The notes: generated by a model not told the origin, from the letters alone. A DNA stretch of 64,000 nt from Streptomyces flavidovirens DSM 40150 (GCF_000429085.1 NZ_AUBE01000007.1:310001-374000); one strand, 5' to 3'; shown: positions 34,795-44,465, counted from the first letter of the stretch. A program made the numbers and translations.

Positions 34795-35995
34795 ATGGAC
34801 GACGCGGCGGCAACGGTGTGCATCGGTGTAGTGGCGCCATTGACGGGACGGCTCGCCCCCCTGGGGGAGCCCCTGTCGTTCGTACTGCGGAAACTGGCAC
34901 CCCACCCGACGGGCTTCCGTAACGGCGGCCGCCCTTTCCGCGTGCGAGTAGCTGTGCGTGACAGCCGCTCGGAGGCACAGGGCGCCCGGCAGGCCGTGAG
35001 GGAACTGGCACAGGACGAGCAGGCGGCCATCGTGCTCACCATGGCCGGCACCCAGGTACTGCCCGCCGTCACCGACACCTGTGAACAACTGGGTGTGCCG
35101 TGTGTGTCGACGACCTGTCCCTGGCAGGCGTACGGCTATGCGCGCTGCGGGGACGCCTTGGGCTCCTTCCGCTGGACCTACCATTTCGCCTGGGGCCTGG
35201 ACGACATCGCAAACGCCTTCGCCCCTGTGGGAACAACTGCCCGCACAACCCACCGTCGGAAGCCTGTGGAACGACGGCCTGCAGGGCAAGCTGCTGCGCG
35301 ATGAACACATCGGCTTCGTGGCGGCCGCCTCCCAGCGCGGGCACCATGTGATCGACCCGGGCGCCTACGCGGAACCGGCCACCGACTTCACCCCTCACCT
35401 GAACCGCATGCGCGAAGACGGCGTCGACGTCGTCACCAGCGCCGCCACCGCCACCGACCTGGCACTCTTCCACCGCCAAGCCCGCGAATCGGGTCTGCGT
35501 CCCCGCCTGATCACCTGCTCGCGCTGGCTGACCTACCCCCACACGGAAGTCGCACAGTCGCGGCAGGTCCACGACGAACTGGCCGACACGCGGGTGGCCA
35601 CGCTCGTGTACTGGACACCCGCACACCCTCACCGCTCCAGCCTCGACGGCACTAGCTGCGCACAACTCGCTGACGCCTACGAACAGACCACCGGCAAGCC
35701 GTGGCTGCAACCGCTGGGCCTGGCCCACGCCCTGGTGGAGGTCGCCCACCACACGCTGACAACCACATCCGACCCCACCGACCGGGCCGCCATCGCACAC
35801 ACCCTCCAGCAGACCCGCATCGAAACCATCGTCGGAACCGTGGACTTCACCACCGGCCCCACACCGAACATCGCCCTGATGCCCCTCGCCGGAGGCCAAT
35901 GGCACCCCACCGCCCACGGGCCACGCCTCGCCGTGGTCGCCAACTCCCGCACCCCGCATGTTCCGGTCACTGCTGATCTGGTGCCGGCGTATTGA
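34795..35995 (+). pseudogene. Frameshifted amino-acid-type substrate-binding protein
   Basis: Two frames make one Peripla_BP_6-like protein. The first reads VCIGVVAPLTGRLAPLGEPL...LAQDEQAAIVLTMAGTQVLPAVTDTCEQLGVPCVSTTCPW and FRWTYHFAWGLDDIANAF; the second, after a shift at about 35221-35230, reads LWEQLPAQPTVGSLWNDGLQG, RMREDGVDVVTSAATATDLALFHRQARESG and ends VTADLVPAY. There is no signal peptide or lipobox at the start (ATG 34795), so even the intact form may have been cytoplasmic. The shift makes it a pseudogene, or a base-calling error. Confidence 0.75.
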
Positions 35996-36052
35996 TAGGG
36001 CCAACGCCCCCAAGGGTCGATCCCACTGAGGAGCGAACGCTGAGGCCCGAGG

Positions 36053-36688
36053 CTAGCCCCGGCCGTGATCGTCGGTGGATTCCGCCGTGTGATGGGGCGG
36101 GAGGTCGATGCGCGATCGGAGGTACGCCAGTCCGGACGTCCCGCCGGTACCAGGCTGGTCACCGATCATCCACTCGACGAGTAGCAGGTGCCGGGTACGC
36201 CACAGAGAAACCGCGGAACGAAGCCGCCACCATGCCTGAGCCAGCTCGCCCCCACCCGTAACGTTCGTAAGTGAACCTGTGTCCTCGATGCCGGCAGGGG
36301 CAGCTGCCCGCGTGCACTCGGTGATCGCGGCAAACAGCTCGGCAAACTGGCTGGACTGTCCAGCACTTGCATCGTCGAGAAGTGGCCGGAAGCCGGCGAA
36401 GCTTTCAGGTGGCAGATGCTCAAGGAGCGCGAGGTGCTGCTCGAGCAACCCGATGACGGCGGCCACGCGGCGAACATACGCGAGAGTGCGGTGCGCATCA
36501 TCCGGCGCCACCTGCCGCAGTGCTCGCAGATCCACCAAAGCCTGACTGGCCAGTACCTCGGCCGACTGGTGCACGATGATGAAGAAGTGTTCGTCGGCCC
36601 ACTGTGCAGAGTATTTCTCGGCGGTTCGTGGGCGCTGCAGGGCCAGAACGTCCGGCAGCCGCAGGTAGCAGTCATAGGGACTCTCCAT
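36053..36688 (-). CDS. Tryptophan 2,3-dioxygenase-like haem oxygenase
   Basis: The 211-residue protein matches the tryptophan dioxygenase core: YDCYLRLPDVLALQRPRT, DEHFFIIVHQSAEVLASQALVDLRAL and WRTRHLLLVEWMIGDQPGTGGTSGLAYLR. The last stretch holds the haem-ligand histidine after an Arg and the GTGG(S/T)SG substrate loop. AGGGAAGG precedes the ATG. It is shorter than the usual enzymes (about 270-400 residues). Relatives in this superfamily (e.g. MarE, PrnB) act in natural-product pathways, and this gene lies 1.4 kb beyond the bisindole-type trio, so a role on tryptophan in that pathway is possible. Confidence 0.8.
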   Translation of the reverse strand: MESPYDCYLRLPDVLALQRPRTAEKYSAQWADEHFFIIVHQSAEVLASQALVDLRALRQVAPDDAHRTLAYVRRVAAVIGLLEQHLALLEHLPPESFAGFRPLLDDASAGQSSQFAELFAAITECTRAAAPAGIEDTGSLTNVTGGGELAQAWWRLRSAVSLWRTRHLLLVEWMIGDQPGTGGTSGLAYLRSRIDLPPHHTAESTDDHGRG

Positions 36689-37333
36689 CGGCGCCTTCCC
36701 TGTGTGGCCAGTCGCTGCGAACCTTGCCGGCAACGCCGAAGACCGCAGCGCTGCCAGGCTGTCACCGGTCGATCATGAAGACGGCAAGCGACCACGCCTG
36801 CTGACACGGCCGTAGCCGCAGGCTTCGTGCACCATCCGGCGTAAACGACCGGACCGATGGCCGCGGACAGGTTGCATCAGTGTCTGTGGAGGTCGTTTCG
36901 ACGTGCGTTCGGGAGTAACTCGGGATGCGAACCCTGAGCCGTTTCCCGACTGGCTCGGTCGGCTGCCGCCTGGGCATCGCACCACGGCCTCAGGGGGTCG
37001 ACACCACTGGCGGTAGTACGTCGTAAGCTCACGGCCCGTCAGGTCGTGGCGGGCGACCCAGGGGCGGCGGCTCGCAGGGTGTGTGAGGGGGATTCCCTGT
37101 CGGCAGCGCCACCGCGACGTCGCCGTTGTCGGACGGGAACACCCCGCAGGTGGCGAACAGGCCCGCTCCTCCGAGGGGCGGGCGGCTCCAGTCCGAGGCA
37201 CTTCCTGCTCGTGGTGCCCGTGATTGCCCATCATTCCCCCTGGTCTCCCGCTGGATTGCGCTCGCGAGGGGCACGCGCCGACCCGTTCGACACGAGCTTG
37301 TGACGGGACGGTCGCTGAGGTGGTTTCGATTGG
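36689..37333. other. Gap without a supported gene
   Basis: About 640 bp. Reading frames on either strand are Arg/Pro/Ser-rich, without ribosome sites or recognisable domains. I see no hairpin or repeat of note. Confidence 0.5.
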
Positions 37334-37714
37334 TCAGCTTGCTGTCGGGCTCTGCGGGACCTCCGCTCGCATGAACCCGTGGCTCCGCTCCACTTTCGCC
37401 ACATGCAGCGTGTAGCTCTCGTACCACTCGACTTGCCCGCGCTTTTGCGCCGCACGGTGCTCAGCGCTGCCCCGCCACTCCGTGAGGGCGTCGGCGTCGC
37501 GGAAGTACCCGACGGTGATGGACAGCCCACCAGGAGTATGCGCTTGGTCCATCCCCAGGAATCCAGGCACGTCCTTCACCAGGTCTTCCATGCGTGCGGC
37601 GGTCTCGCTGTAGCCGCTCTGCTCCTGGGTTCGCACCGCAGTGAAGACAGCTACGTAGTACGGGGGTTCATGGGCCTCGACGGGCGTGACAGGCGCTTCG
37701 GAGTGATTGCTCAT
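37334..37714 (-). CDS. Antibiotic-biosynthesis-monooxygenase (ABM) domain protein
   Basis: The 126-residue protein shows the small ferredoxin-like ABM fold: YYVAVFTAVRTQEQSGYSETAARMEDLVKDVPGFLGMD, then a Gly-Gly-Leu-Ser strand and the final RGQVEWYESYTLHVAKVER. These dimers act as cofactor-free oxygenases, haem-degrading enzymes or stress proteins. The start at 37712-37714 follows the family's usual length; upstream frame extension is Arg/Pro-rich and not convincing. It lies alone in this stretch. Confidence 0.75.
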   Translation of the reverse strand: MSNHSEAPVTPVEAHEPPYYVAVFTAVRTQEQSGYSETAARMEDLVKDVPGFLGMDQAHTPGGLSITVGYFRDADALTEWRGSAEHRAAQKRGQVEWYESYTLHVAKVERSHGFMRAEVPQSPTAS

Positions 37715-38006
37715 GGCGCCACTGTAGGCAGGGTGCGCCCAACGATCCGGTGACTTTGCTGAACGGGATACATAAGGGATCCGGCTCTTGACCAAAGCTG
37801 TCTGAGCTGGCGTTCTCGGCCGCCAGACACCTGTCTTGGCCTCGGGCCCCAGGTCGGCTGGCCTGTTCGGCTGGACTCGGGCGGGGCGAGCGGGCGGGGC
37901 CGATGCTGGGGTTCGCGTCGAAGCCAAAGGCCCGCAGCGACTTGTCCCTCGGGAAGGCCGAGGCCCGGATCCGGCGTTCGGTCGCCCCCGGCATCCGCAA
38001 CATACA

Positions 38007-38018
38007 TACATGCATGTA
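38007..38018. promoter_or_regulatory. Palindrome TACATGCATGTA over the TetR start codon
   Basis: A perfect 12-bp palindrome covers the ATG of the broken TetR gene (38010-38012). An extra CATACA precedes it. TetR-type regulators commonly bind such sites at their own start, so it is probably the autoregulatory operator. Confidence 0.55.
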
Positions 38019-38679
38019 CGAAAGCAGGACCGGTCAGCCGGGCGGGACTCGGCCAGTCGGCCCCGTTCCAGCCAAGCCGAACGCAGCGCGCAGACCCGCA
38101 GCGCCCTGCTGGAGTCCGCCGCCCGGGGCCTGTCCCGGTACGGCTACGGCAACCTCGTGCTGGAGCAGGTGGCCGGCGACGCCGGGTACACCCCGTGGCG
38201 CCCTCTACCACCAGTTCAAGGGCAAGCAGGACCTGACCCTGGCCGCCCTCCAGTGGATCCTCGACACCTGGCAGCAGGAGGTGGGCCGCCTCGTCAGCCA
38301 GGAGTCGGAGCCCGTCGCGGCGCTGCTGGCCATGGCGCGCGGACACGCCGTCTTCTGCCGACGTGACTTCGCCCGCATGGCGATCGCGCTGCGGCTGGAG
38401 TTCACCGGGCAAGCCCATCCGGTCGGGCGCGAGGTGGAGCGGAGTTACGACGAGCTCGTCGCCCACTGCGTCCAGCTCATCGACGCCGGCCGCGCGGCGG
38501 GAACGATCCCGTCCGGCCCTCCGACCCGTACTCTCGCGCTCGCCTTCGTCGGCGCCCTCGAAGGAACCGTCGTCGCCCTGGCCGGTCAGGCCCCGCATGA
38601 CGAGCTGCTCGCCGAACGCGCCGTTGCCGGCGTACTCGGACTCGACCCCGCTGCCCCCGGCCGGAAGGAGGACCACTGA
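38010..38679 (+). pseudogene. Frameshifted TetR family regulator
   Basis: The N-terminal helix-turn-helix is in one frame (SQAERSAQTRSALLESAARGLSRYGYGNLVLEQVAGDAG) and continues in another after the run CCCC at 38191-38194: RGALYHQFKGKQDLTLAALQWI, then the ligand domain to PGRKEDH. Removing one C restores a normal TetR start region (AGYTRGALYHQF). So either one base was inserted in the gene or the assembly has a homopolymer error. It overlaps the next gene as TGATG, a TetR/DUF2867 pair often seen in Streptomyces, in which the regulator controls its neighbour. Confidence 0.8.
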
Positions 38680-39264
38680 TGAGAATCCCGAAGACCGCGC
38701 ACACGTCCCGTCAGTGGCGCATCCACGAGATCGCCCCGGACTTCCGCGTCGAGGACGTCTGGATCCTGCCGACTCCGGGCGGCCCCGACGACCTTCCGCT
38801 GCTGGTGGAGTGGTTCGCGAAGGACGACGGCCCGAACCTGTTCTCCGGTGTCGCCCGTGTCCTCTTCGCGGTCCGCTGGCACCTCGGGAAGCTGTTCGGC
38901 TGGGACAAGGCCGGCTCCGGCGTCGGCTCCCGGGTGCCGACGCTGCGTACCCGGTTGCCGGAAGATCTGCGCGAGGGTCCGTGCGGACCGGATCTCCAAT
39001 CGCTGCCGTTCACTTCGGTCTACCTGACGGGCACCGAGTGGACTGCCGAGAGCGCCAACAAGACCGTGCACACCGTGATGCACATCGGCTGGGTCCCGGA
39101 TGAAGCCGGACGCTACCACGGCCAGATGGCTGTGCTCGTGAAACCGAACGGCCTGCTCGGCAGGGATCTACATGGCCGCGATCGTGCCGTTCCGGTACCT
39201 GATCGTGTACCCGGCGCTGATGCGCATGATCGGACGGGGGTGGCGGGCCGGCACGCCGACCTGA
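38679..39264 (+). pseudogene. Frameshifted DUF2867-family protein
   Basis: The first frame reads MRIPKTAHTSRQWRIHEIAP, FRVEDVWILPTPGG, VPTLRTRLPEDLR, FTSVYLTGTEWTAESANKTVH and MHIGWVPDEAGRYHGQMAVLVKPNGLLG, then loses its frame at about 39161-39168. The correct end is in another frame: IYMAAIVPFRYLIVYPALMRMIGRGWRAG up to TGA 39262-39264. Together these make a typical DUF2867 protein, likely a lipid- or ligand-binding fold without known reaction. The gene is coupled to the broken TetR gene. Confidence 0.75.
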
Positions 39265-39365
39265 CGTGCGGGCACTACAGCAAGACCTGGACCGTCCCCT
39301 GCCAGCCGATGAAGAAGCCGCTACTCGGACGCGCACGAGGCAAGTTCCCGAGCCAATTCAAGGAG

Positions 39366-39903
39366 ATGAAGGTGGAACCAGGAACCAACCGTCCCGTCCA
39401 CCGAGAGAGCGCGAACAGCAACGACCATGTGCTGACGGTCCGCCAACGGCACACCATTCCACAGGCGATCCGCGCTCTCAGCCCGGCCGATCACGACTAC
39501 ATCGACGTCTTCACGCTCACTGCGAATGACGCCTCACACAGCTCACCGGAGCAGTGGGCCCGCGCGGCGCTCGAAGACGTCGCGGGCCTCCAAGGCCAGT
39601 TCATCTGGTGGGTACTTCTTGGCCTGCGTCTGAAGCACCGGGCATCACCGGACCACGTGGCCGACTGGAGGATCGCTGACCGCTGCGACAGAGGAATCAG
39701 GGCTCGAAGCGCACTCCTGGATGCTGACCGGCCACCTCGTCGTCCAAGTCGAAGACGAGCAGGTGTCGTTGGCCACGATCCTCCGCTACGACCGGCCGAT
39801 AGCGGCACGCGTCTGGTCGCCGCTGTCCGCGGTGCACCGCCGAGTGGCGCCCGATCTGCTGCGCGACGCGCACAGAGCTCAGCAACCGAGGCAACGCCGC
39901 TGA
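39366..39903 (+). pseudogene. Second frameshifted DUF2867-like protein
   Basis: Frame one gives VRQRHTIPQAIRALSPADHDYIDVFTLTAND, PEQWARAALEDVAGLQGQFIWWVLLGLRL and VADWRIADR, then another frame after about 39690 gives EAHSWMLTGHLVVQVEDEQVSLATILRYDRPIAARVWSPLSAVHRRVAPDLLRDAHRAQ, which fits the family end. AAGGAG is too close to the ATG to be a normal site, so the start is unsure. It is a second, more distant relative of the gene just upstream, likewise broken. Confidence 0.55.
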
Positions 39904-40088
39904 TCCCGTCCGCGAAGTACGACGAGATCGTGCGCACGGCACACGTCCGAAAGGACAAGCGGACGGACCCGCAGGCAGGGAGTCTCTCAGTCCTCAACGC
40001 CTCAGGAACTGGGCACGTTCACCTGTACCCCGACACGATTCCCACCCTCACTTACCAAGCCACTCCACGGTACTCGCCGGCCGATGCC

Positions 40089-40748
40089 TCACTCCCCGAG
40101 CGCGAGCCTGAGGCCGAAGGCGGCGATGACCGTACCAGTGATGCGGTCGAGGTAGCGGCGTACCGAGGGCCGTTGCAGGCGGTCTCGGAGCGCGTGGGCG
40201 ATGGTGACCAGTGCGCAGGCCCAGATGACGGCCAGGAGGATGTGTATACCGGCCAGGAGCACACCCGCAACGAGGTGTGAGGCATCGGCGGGGATGAACT
40301 GTGGGAGCACCGCGACATAGAAGGCGCCCATCTTCGGGTTGAGTAGATTGGTCGCGATCCCTTGACGCCAGCCGCCGAGCAGGGTGTCGCCGGCATCTGT
40401 GTCGGTCTTGGCTTCGGCCCCGGACTCGGCCGCCTTCGAGCACTCGGCCACCGAACGGCGCCGCGTGGTCCACAGCAGCCTGCCACCCATCCACACCAGG
40501 TACGCGGCCCCGGCCCAGCGGAGTGTCTCGTACGCGAGGTGAGACGCGGTCAGCAGTGCGGTCACACCGAGCGAAGTGAGTACGCCCCAGACCAGTGTGC
40601 CGCTCTGGATGCCGAGGATCACTCCCCAGGCGCGACGGCGGTGCCCGAGCGCGGCAGTGCGCAGGACGAGCGTGGTGTCCAGCCCAGGAGTGAGGGTGAG
40701 AAGTCCCACCATCAGAGTGAAAGTCCACAATGCATCTATAGCGATCAT
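40089..40748 (-). CDS. LysE-family translocator
   Basis: The 219-residue protein has about six membrane helices and the LysE/RhtB signature near the start (WTFTLMVGLLTLTPGLDTTLVLRTAALGHRRRAWGVILGIQSG), with a hydrophilic insert (AECSKAAESGAEAKTDTDAG) and RQGIATNLLNPKMGAFYVAVLPQFI. These carriers export amino acids or their derivatives. TATGGT lies 8 nt before the ATG as in the EamA gene at 10152-11111, so a leaderless start is possible (a GGTGA nearby could be a ribosome site instead). The palindrome at 40790-40809 lies upstream. Confidence 0.88.
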   Translation of the reverse strand: MIAIDALWTFTLMVGLLTLTPGLDTTLVLRTAALGHRRRAWGVILGIQSGTLVWGVLTSLGVTALLTASHLAYETLRWAGAAYLVWMGGRLLWTTRRRSVAECSKAAESGAEAKTDTDAGDTLLGGWRQGIATNLLNPKMGAFYVAVLPQFIPADASHLVAGVLLAGIHILLAVIWACALVTIAHALRDRLQRPSVRRYLDRITGTVIAAFGLRLALGE

Positions 40749-40789
40749 GAAGCATCACCATAGGGCTGAAGTCGCAGAACATCTACTTT

Positions 40790-40809
40790 CCTGCCCGAAA
40801 TCGGGCAGG
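40790..40809. promoter_or_regulatory. Palindromic operator CCTGCCCGA-AA-TCGGGCAGG
   Basis: A perfect 9+9 inverted repeat with 2-nt centre. Its midpoint is 51.5 nt upstream of the LysE-type start codon, exactly as for the related site at 11154-11171 before the EamA gene. Both are followed outward by a short ATTGC stretch. Confidence 0.7.
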
Positions 40810-40829
40810 AATTGCAGTGTGGCTCACGG

Positions 40830-41480
40830 TTGGCCTGCTGGTCCCAGATCTGCCGTCGCCGCAGGTATTGGCGATTTTGGTGTGAGCTGTACGCCTTTCA
40901 CCACACAGGTGGTCAGGACGCGTCGGGATGCCCACCGGCCGGACGTCGAACGCGGATACGTTTCAGGGCCGGGATCGACTGCGGGGCATCACCCCGCTGG
41001 GCGGGTCGGCTTGATCGGAGCATGCTGGCGTCGACCCCACGACGTGCCGGGCTCACCAGCACCCGGCCGGGGCCTGCAAGACCGTCCCGAGGGCCACGAC
41101 GCGGTCGATGTGGACCTGGCTGCGGCCGCGCGGGGAGGTGACGTTTCCCGGGTGCGGATCCGGGGCGAGCGTCTCCGAGGTGAACTTGCAATCACCGTCG
41201 CCACCGCCGTTATTGCGCGTCACGTCATTCAGGTCCCGCTAGAGGATGTCATCGCACGTGGGTAGCCGCTGGAGTCCCCCTCGGCCCAGGGGCTGCCGAA
41301 CCCCGCCGCACTCGTAACCGGTCTTCGGTGCCCGCCCCTTGACGGTCAGCGCGTCGACAGCGGCCGACGCGGACCTGGCCTTTACATCGGGCTCGTCGGC
41401 ACCGCCGCCTTCCGTGACCTTGGTGCCGATGTAGCAGCCGGTGAGGAGAGAGCGAGCACGCCGGAGGCTGTGCGGTGATT
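40830..41480 (-). pseudogene. Decayed DUF1524/HNH nuclease-type lipoprotein
   Basis: On the minus strand, reading from 41480 downward, a lipobox-like LTGC precedes VDALTVKGRAPKTGYECG, then LPTCDDIL, a TAG stop, RDLNDVT, CKFTSETLAPDPHPG and GRSQVHIDRVVALG. These follow, in order, the conserved segments of secreted DUF1524 HNH proteins (VKGRAPKTGY; CDTRNDIL-RDL; C-V-GTL-DPYTG; Q-IDHVVAL). The stop, the frameshifts near the signal peptide and after RVVALG, and the replaced catalytic histidine (HIDR for QIDH) show it is dead. The lower boundary is approximate. Confidence 0.7.
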
Positions 41481-41607
41481 CACGCCCACCACCGCACAGA
41501 GGGACGTTCCGTCCCCGGAAGTCCCGCCCTTACGGGCTCTCCCGCGATGGGTAGTGAGGCGTGTTGGCGTGGCCCCTGAGACAAGGGGCCCGCTACGCGG
41601 AGCCGCG

Positions 41608-42123
41608 CTAGTAATAGCCCTTCGCGCCGTCGAGCAACTCCCGGACGATGTCCGCGTGTCCCGCGTGCCGCCCCGTCTCCTCGACGAGGTGGATCAACAT
41701 CCAGCGGAGGTTGGCGCTGCCGGAACGGAAGTCGGGGTGCCGGCCGACGTCGTCCAGGGAGGCCGCGGCGACGATCTCGTTGCTGCGGGCGCACTGAGCC
41801 TCGTACTCCGCGAGGAGCTCGGCGAGGGGGCGGCCGCCGGTGTGCCAGTCGGCGTCCTCGCTCGACTCGTCGAACGACGGGTTCTGCTTCTCGTCGCCGC
41901 CGAGGAACAGCACCTCCAGCCACGTGTGCTCGGTCCAGCGCATATGGGTGATGAGACCGGCCATCGTCATGGCCGGTGAGGTCGGGATGACCGAGCGGTG
42001 CGCATCCTCGTTGCTCAGTCCCTCACATTTCCAGCGCAGGATCTTTCGCTGCAGGTCCAGCCAGCCGATGAGCGCGGTGCGTTCGTCCGCTTGCAGCGGG
42101 GGCCGTTCCAGTTCCGATGTCAT
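41608..42123 (-). CDS. DinB/DUF664 family protein
   Basis: The 171-residue protein is a four-helix DinB-like metal-binding protein: ALIGWLDLQRKILRWKCEGLSNEDAHRSVIPTSPAMTMAGLITHMRWTEHTWLEVLFLGG, and LRWMLIHLVEETGRHAGHADIVRELLDG near the end. The histidines in LITHM, LIHLVEE and GRHAGHAD give the expected metal triad. ATG at 42121-42123 is chosen by family length; the frame extends upstream without support. Members act as thiol S-transferases in mycothiol/bacillithiol-dependent reactions, plausible in an actinomycete; the substrate is unknown. Confidence 0.85.
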   Translation of the reverse strand: MTSELERPPLQADERTALIGWLDLQRKILRWKCEGLSNEDAHRSVIPTSPAMTMAGLITHMRWTEHTWLEVLFLGGDEKQNPSFDESSEDADWHTGGRPLAELLAEYEAQCARSNEIVAAASLDDVGRHPDFRSGSANLRWMLIHLVEETGRHAGHADIVRELLDGAKGYY

Positions 42124-42272
42124 GTCGGCGCACGCTACCGGGGGCCGGTTGGGGGGACACCTGGTTTTACGGGCTCGTCCGCGATTGATGATCTCCGTCG
42201 CGGTCGGGGACACCGGGGCGTGCGAGTTATCCGGGTTGTGATGACACATCAGGTCCGTGCGGTGGTGGCACA

Positions 42273-43220
42273 TTGCGCGTTCTGCGGTGTCCGGAGTGGC
42301 TCCTGGGCGAGCTGGTTACGGAGCTCGCTGCGCACTGGGAGGTCCGCTGCGAGTCCGAACGTCATGAGCGGCGTCAGAGCTCGTGCCCACGTGAGGCGGG
42401 GGCCGGGCCGAAGTACGAGCTGGTGTTCACCGACCGGCTGCTGGCCACGCTGGTGCACCTGCGGACCGGGCTCACCTATGAGGCACTGGGCGTCATCTAC
42501 CAGGTGGGCAAGTCGACAATCGGCCGGGCGGTGGCAGAGGTGAGGCCGCTACTCGCAGCCCGCGGGTTCGCGGTGCCGCAGGGGGCCGGGCTGCGGCTGC
42601 GCACATTGGAGGGCGGGTTCGCCTATGCCGAGGCCGAGGGGGTGACCCTTCGGATCGACGGGATGGAGACCCAGGTAATGCGCTCAAAAGCACACCGGCC
42701 CGGCCGACGTGCGTTCGTGTCGGGCAAGCGCAAGCAGAATTCGGTCAAGACGATCACTATCAGCGATGGGCAGGGCCGGCCCATGTGGTCCGGAGCGGTG
42801 CGTCCGGGCTTGGATGCCTGACCAGACCTGCGGGGTGCGCACAGAGAGCATCGCCGAGCAGTTCCGCATGCACCCGCACGTCAGGGCCGACGTCGACGAC
42901 GGCTACCGGGGCCTCGCGAACGAGTTCCCCAGCCAGGTCTCGGCCCGCCCCGCAACCAAGGAGTCTTGACGCCGACACCGCATCACTGCCGAGAAGTACG
43001 GCTGCGCGCAAGTACAAACGCCGCCAGCCCTCCCGCCGGATCTGCGTCGAGCACGCCCCACGCCGAGTACCGCGAGTGGCGTCCGCTCCAGCGATACACC
43101 GGGCGACGTGACACCTACGGCCAAACCCACGCAGCGATCGTCGGCGTGGTTTCCGACCGCGCCGCTAGGCGCACCACCCAGCGCCGGACAAGCACCGAAA
43201 TCGCGCCGTCCGCCCGATGA
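42273..43220 (+). pseudogene. Broken IS5-type (DDE_Tnp_4) transposase
   Basis: Three frames together spell an IS5-family transposase. The first (42273-42821) reads YELVFTDRLLATLVHLRTGLTYEALGVIYQVGKSTIGRAV...VTLRIDGMETQVMRSK and AFVSGKRKQNSVKTITISDGQGRPMWSG. The next frame gives VRTESIAEQFRMHPHVRADVDDGYRGLANEFP; the last gives SRRICVEHA then EYREWRPLQRYTGRRDTYGQTHAAIVGVVSDRAA. At least three frame changes separate them. No terminal repeats were recognised, so only the decayed coding part is reported. Confidence 0.8.
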
Positions 43221-43339
43221 CCTGTTGAACCGCCCACCAGCCGAGCCTCCAGGCCAACACGCCTCACGACCAATCGCGGGAGAGCCCATTACCTCTGACG
43301 TAATCGACGCTCCCTCAGTGCTCCGGGAGGCTGGTGCCC

Positions 43340-43759
43340 ATGACGCCTACCACGACCGCGGACGCCACCCGCGCCACCGTCCAGAAGTTCCTCGACCTCC
43401 GCCTCGCCGGCGACACCGAGGGGCTCACCGCGCTCTTCGCCGACGACGTCGACTGGCTGCTCGCCGAGAACCCCGTAGTCCCCTGGATACGATCCCGGTC
43501 CACCGCCGTCGAATGCGCCGCCCAGCTCATGGAGTTGAGCGAGCACACCGTGCCCGAGGACGCCCGCGCGTCCGTCGACACATTCCTCGTCGACGGCGCG
43601 GACGCCGTCCTGATGGGTCACATCTCGGGGACCGTCCGCGCGACGGGCAAGTCCTTTGCCGGCCCCTTCGCGCTGCGCCTGACCGTTGAGGGCGGCCGGA
43701 TCACCCGGCACCACCTGTACGAGAACAGTGTGTCCATCGCGGCGGCGTGCACTCCCTGA
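43340..43759 (+). CDS. SnoaL/NTF2-like protein
   Basis: The 139-residue protein has the single-domain NTF2-like layout: ATRATVQKFLDLRLAGDTEGLTALFADDVDWLL, then an acidic middle, and a C-terminal pair of strands (ADAVLMGHISGTVRATGKSFAGPFALRLTVEGGRITRHHLYEN). Such small proteins are polyketide cyclases, ketosteroid-isomerase-like enzymes or ligand-binding proteins. ATG at 43340 has GGGAGG 7-9 nt upstream; a GTG two codons earlier is possible. Confidence 0.82.
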   Translation: MTPTTTADATRATVQKFLDLRLAGDTEGLTALFADDVDWLLAENPVVPWIRSRSTAVECAAQLMELSEHTVPEDARASVDTFLVDGADAVLMGHISGTVRATGKSFAGPFALRLTVEGGRITRHHLYENSVSIAAACTP

Positions 43760-44408
43760 CAACGTGGCTGGTTACCGCTGATGCTGACATACGCCGGTCA
43801 GGCACCGCCTGCAACGGCCGTCAAAGGTCTGCGCCGAACTTCACCGGCGAGGTTGCTTCCACGTGATGCCGGGGGTGCTTCCGTTGAATCCACCGCATGG
43901 ATCTGCGCCCCCACCCACGCGAAGTGGCTGCGGCAGCGGAAGCCGGCGAGTTCAACCGGCGCAGTAGGCATGTCAGCGGCAAGCTGAAGTGCCGCCCGTC
44001 TTCGCCGGTCAACACGCCGGTACAGCCGACGGATCGCATCTACGTCGCTCGCTGGTCGCGGAGGAAATATGTGCCCCCGCGCGCAGAGGGCGGCCCAGGG
44101 CCTCGTGGCCGTCCTGCCGGCACGCGGACAGCGCGGGATGCGGACAGGACGTACAGCAATCGCAGACTCCGTGGCCACTGGCCCTGACGCCTACCGCACC
44201 AGGCAGGGGCTCTTGGCGTCGAACTCCCAGCCGGGGGGATTGGACATCGAAAACTCCGTTGTGGTGGTCGGGTCGCGTTTGGTCGCAATCAAGACCAGCT
44301 CGGGAGGAGCGCTGTGGATCGCTGGCGCTCGGCCAGTGCGTGCTCGGCGCCGCCGGGAGGCGCCGGGCGCGTAATGGCCGGGAGATCTCGGTGCCGAGCT
44401 TGTGGGCT
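43760..44408. other. Gap between SnoaL-like gene and IS3 element
   Basis: About 650 bp. Open frames are present on both strands but all are Arg/Ala-rich with shifting composition and no clear ribosome site. It may be scrambled sequence around old insertions. Nothing can be named. Confidence 0.45.
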
Positions 44409-44465
44409 TGATCCGCTTTGACGGACATTCGAGATCAGGGGTTCTGCCCCGGGAGGATGTCCATC

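Noticed and set aside
35221..39700. Programmed frameshifting as an explanation for the split genes
   Set aside because: The shifts are scattered, lack slippery heptamers or downstream structures, and neighbouring genes are dead too; decay or read error is simpler.
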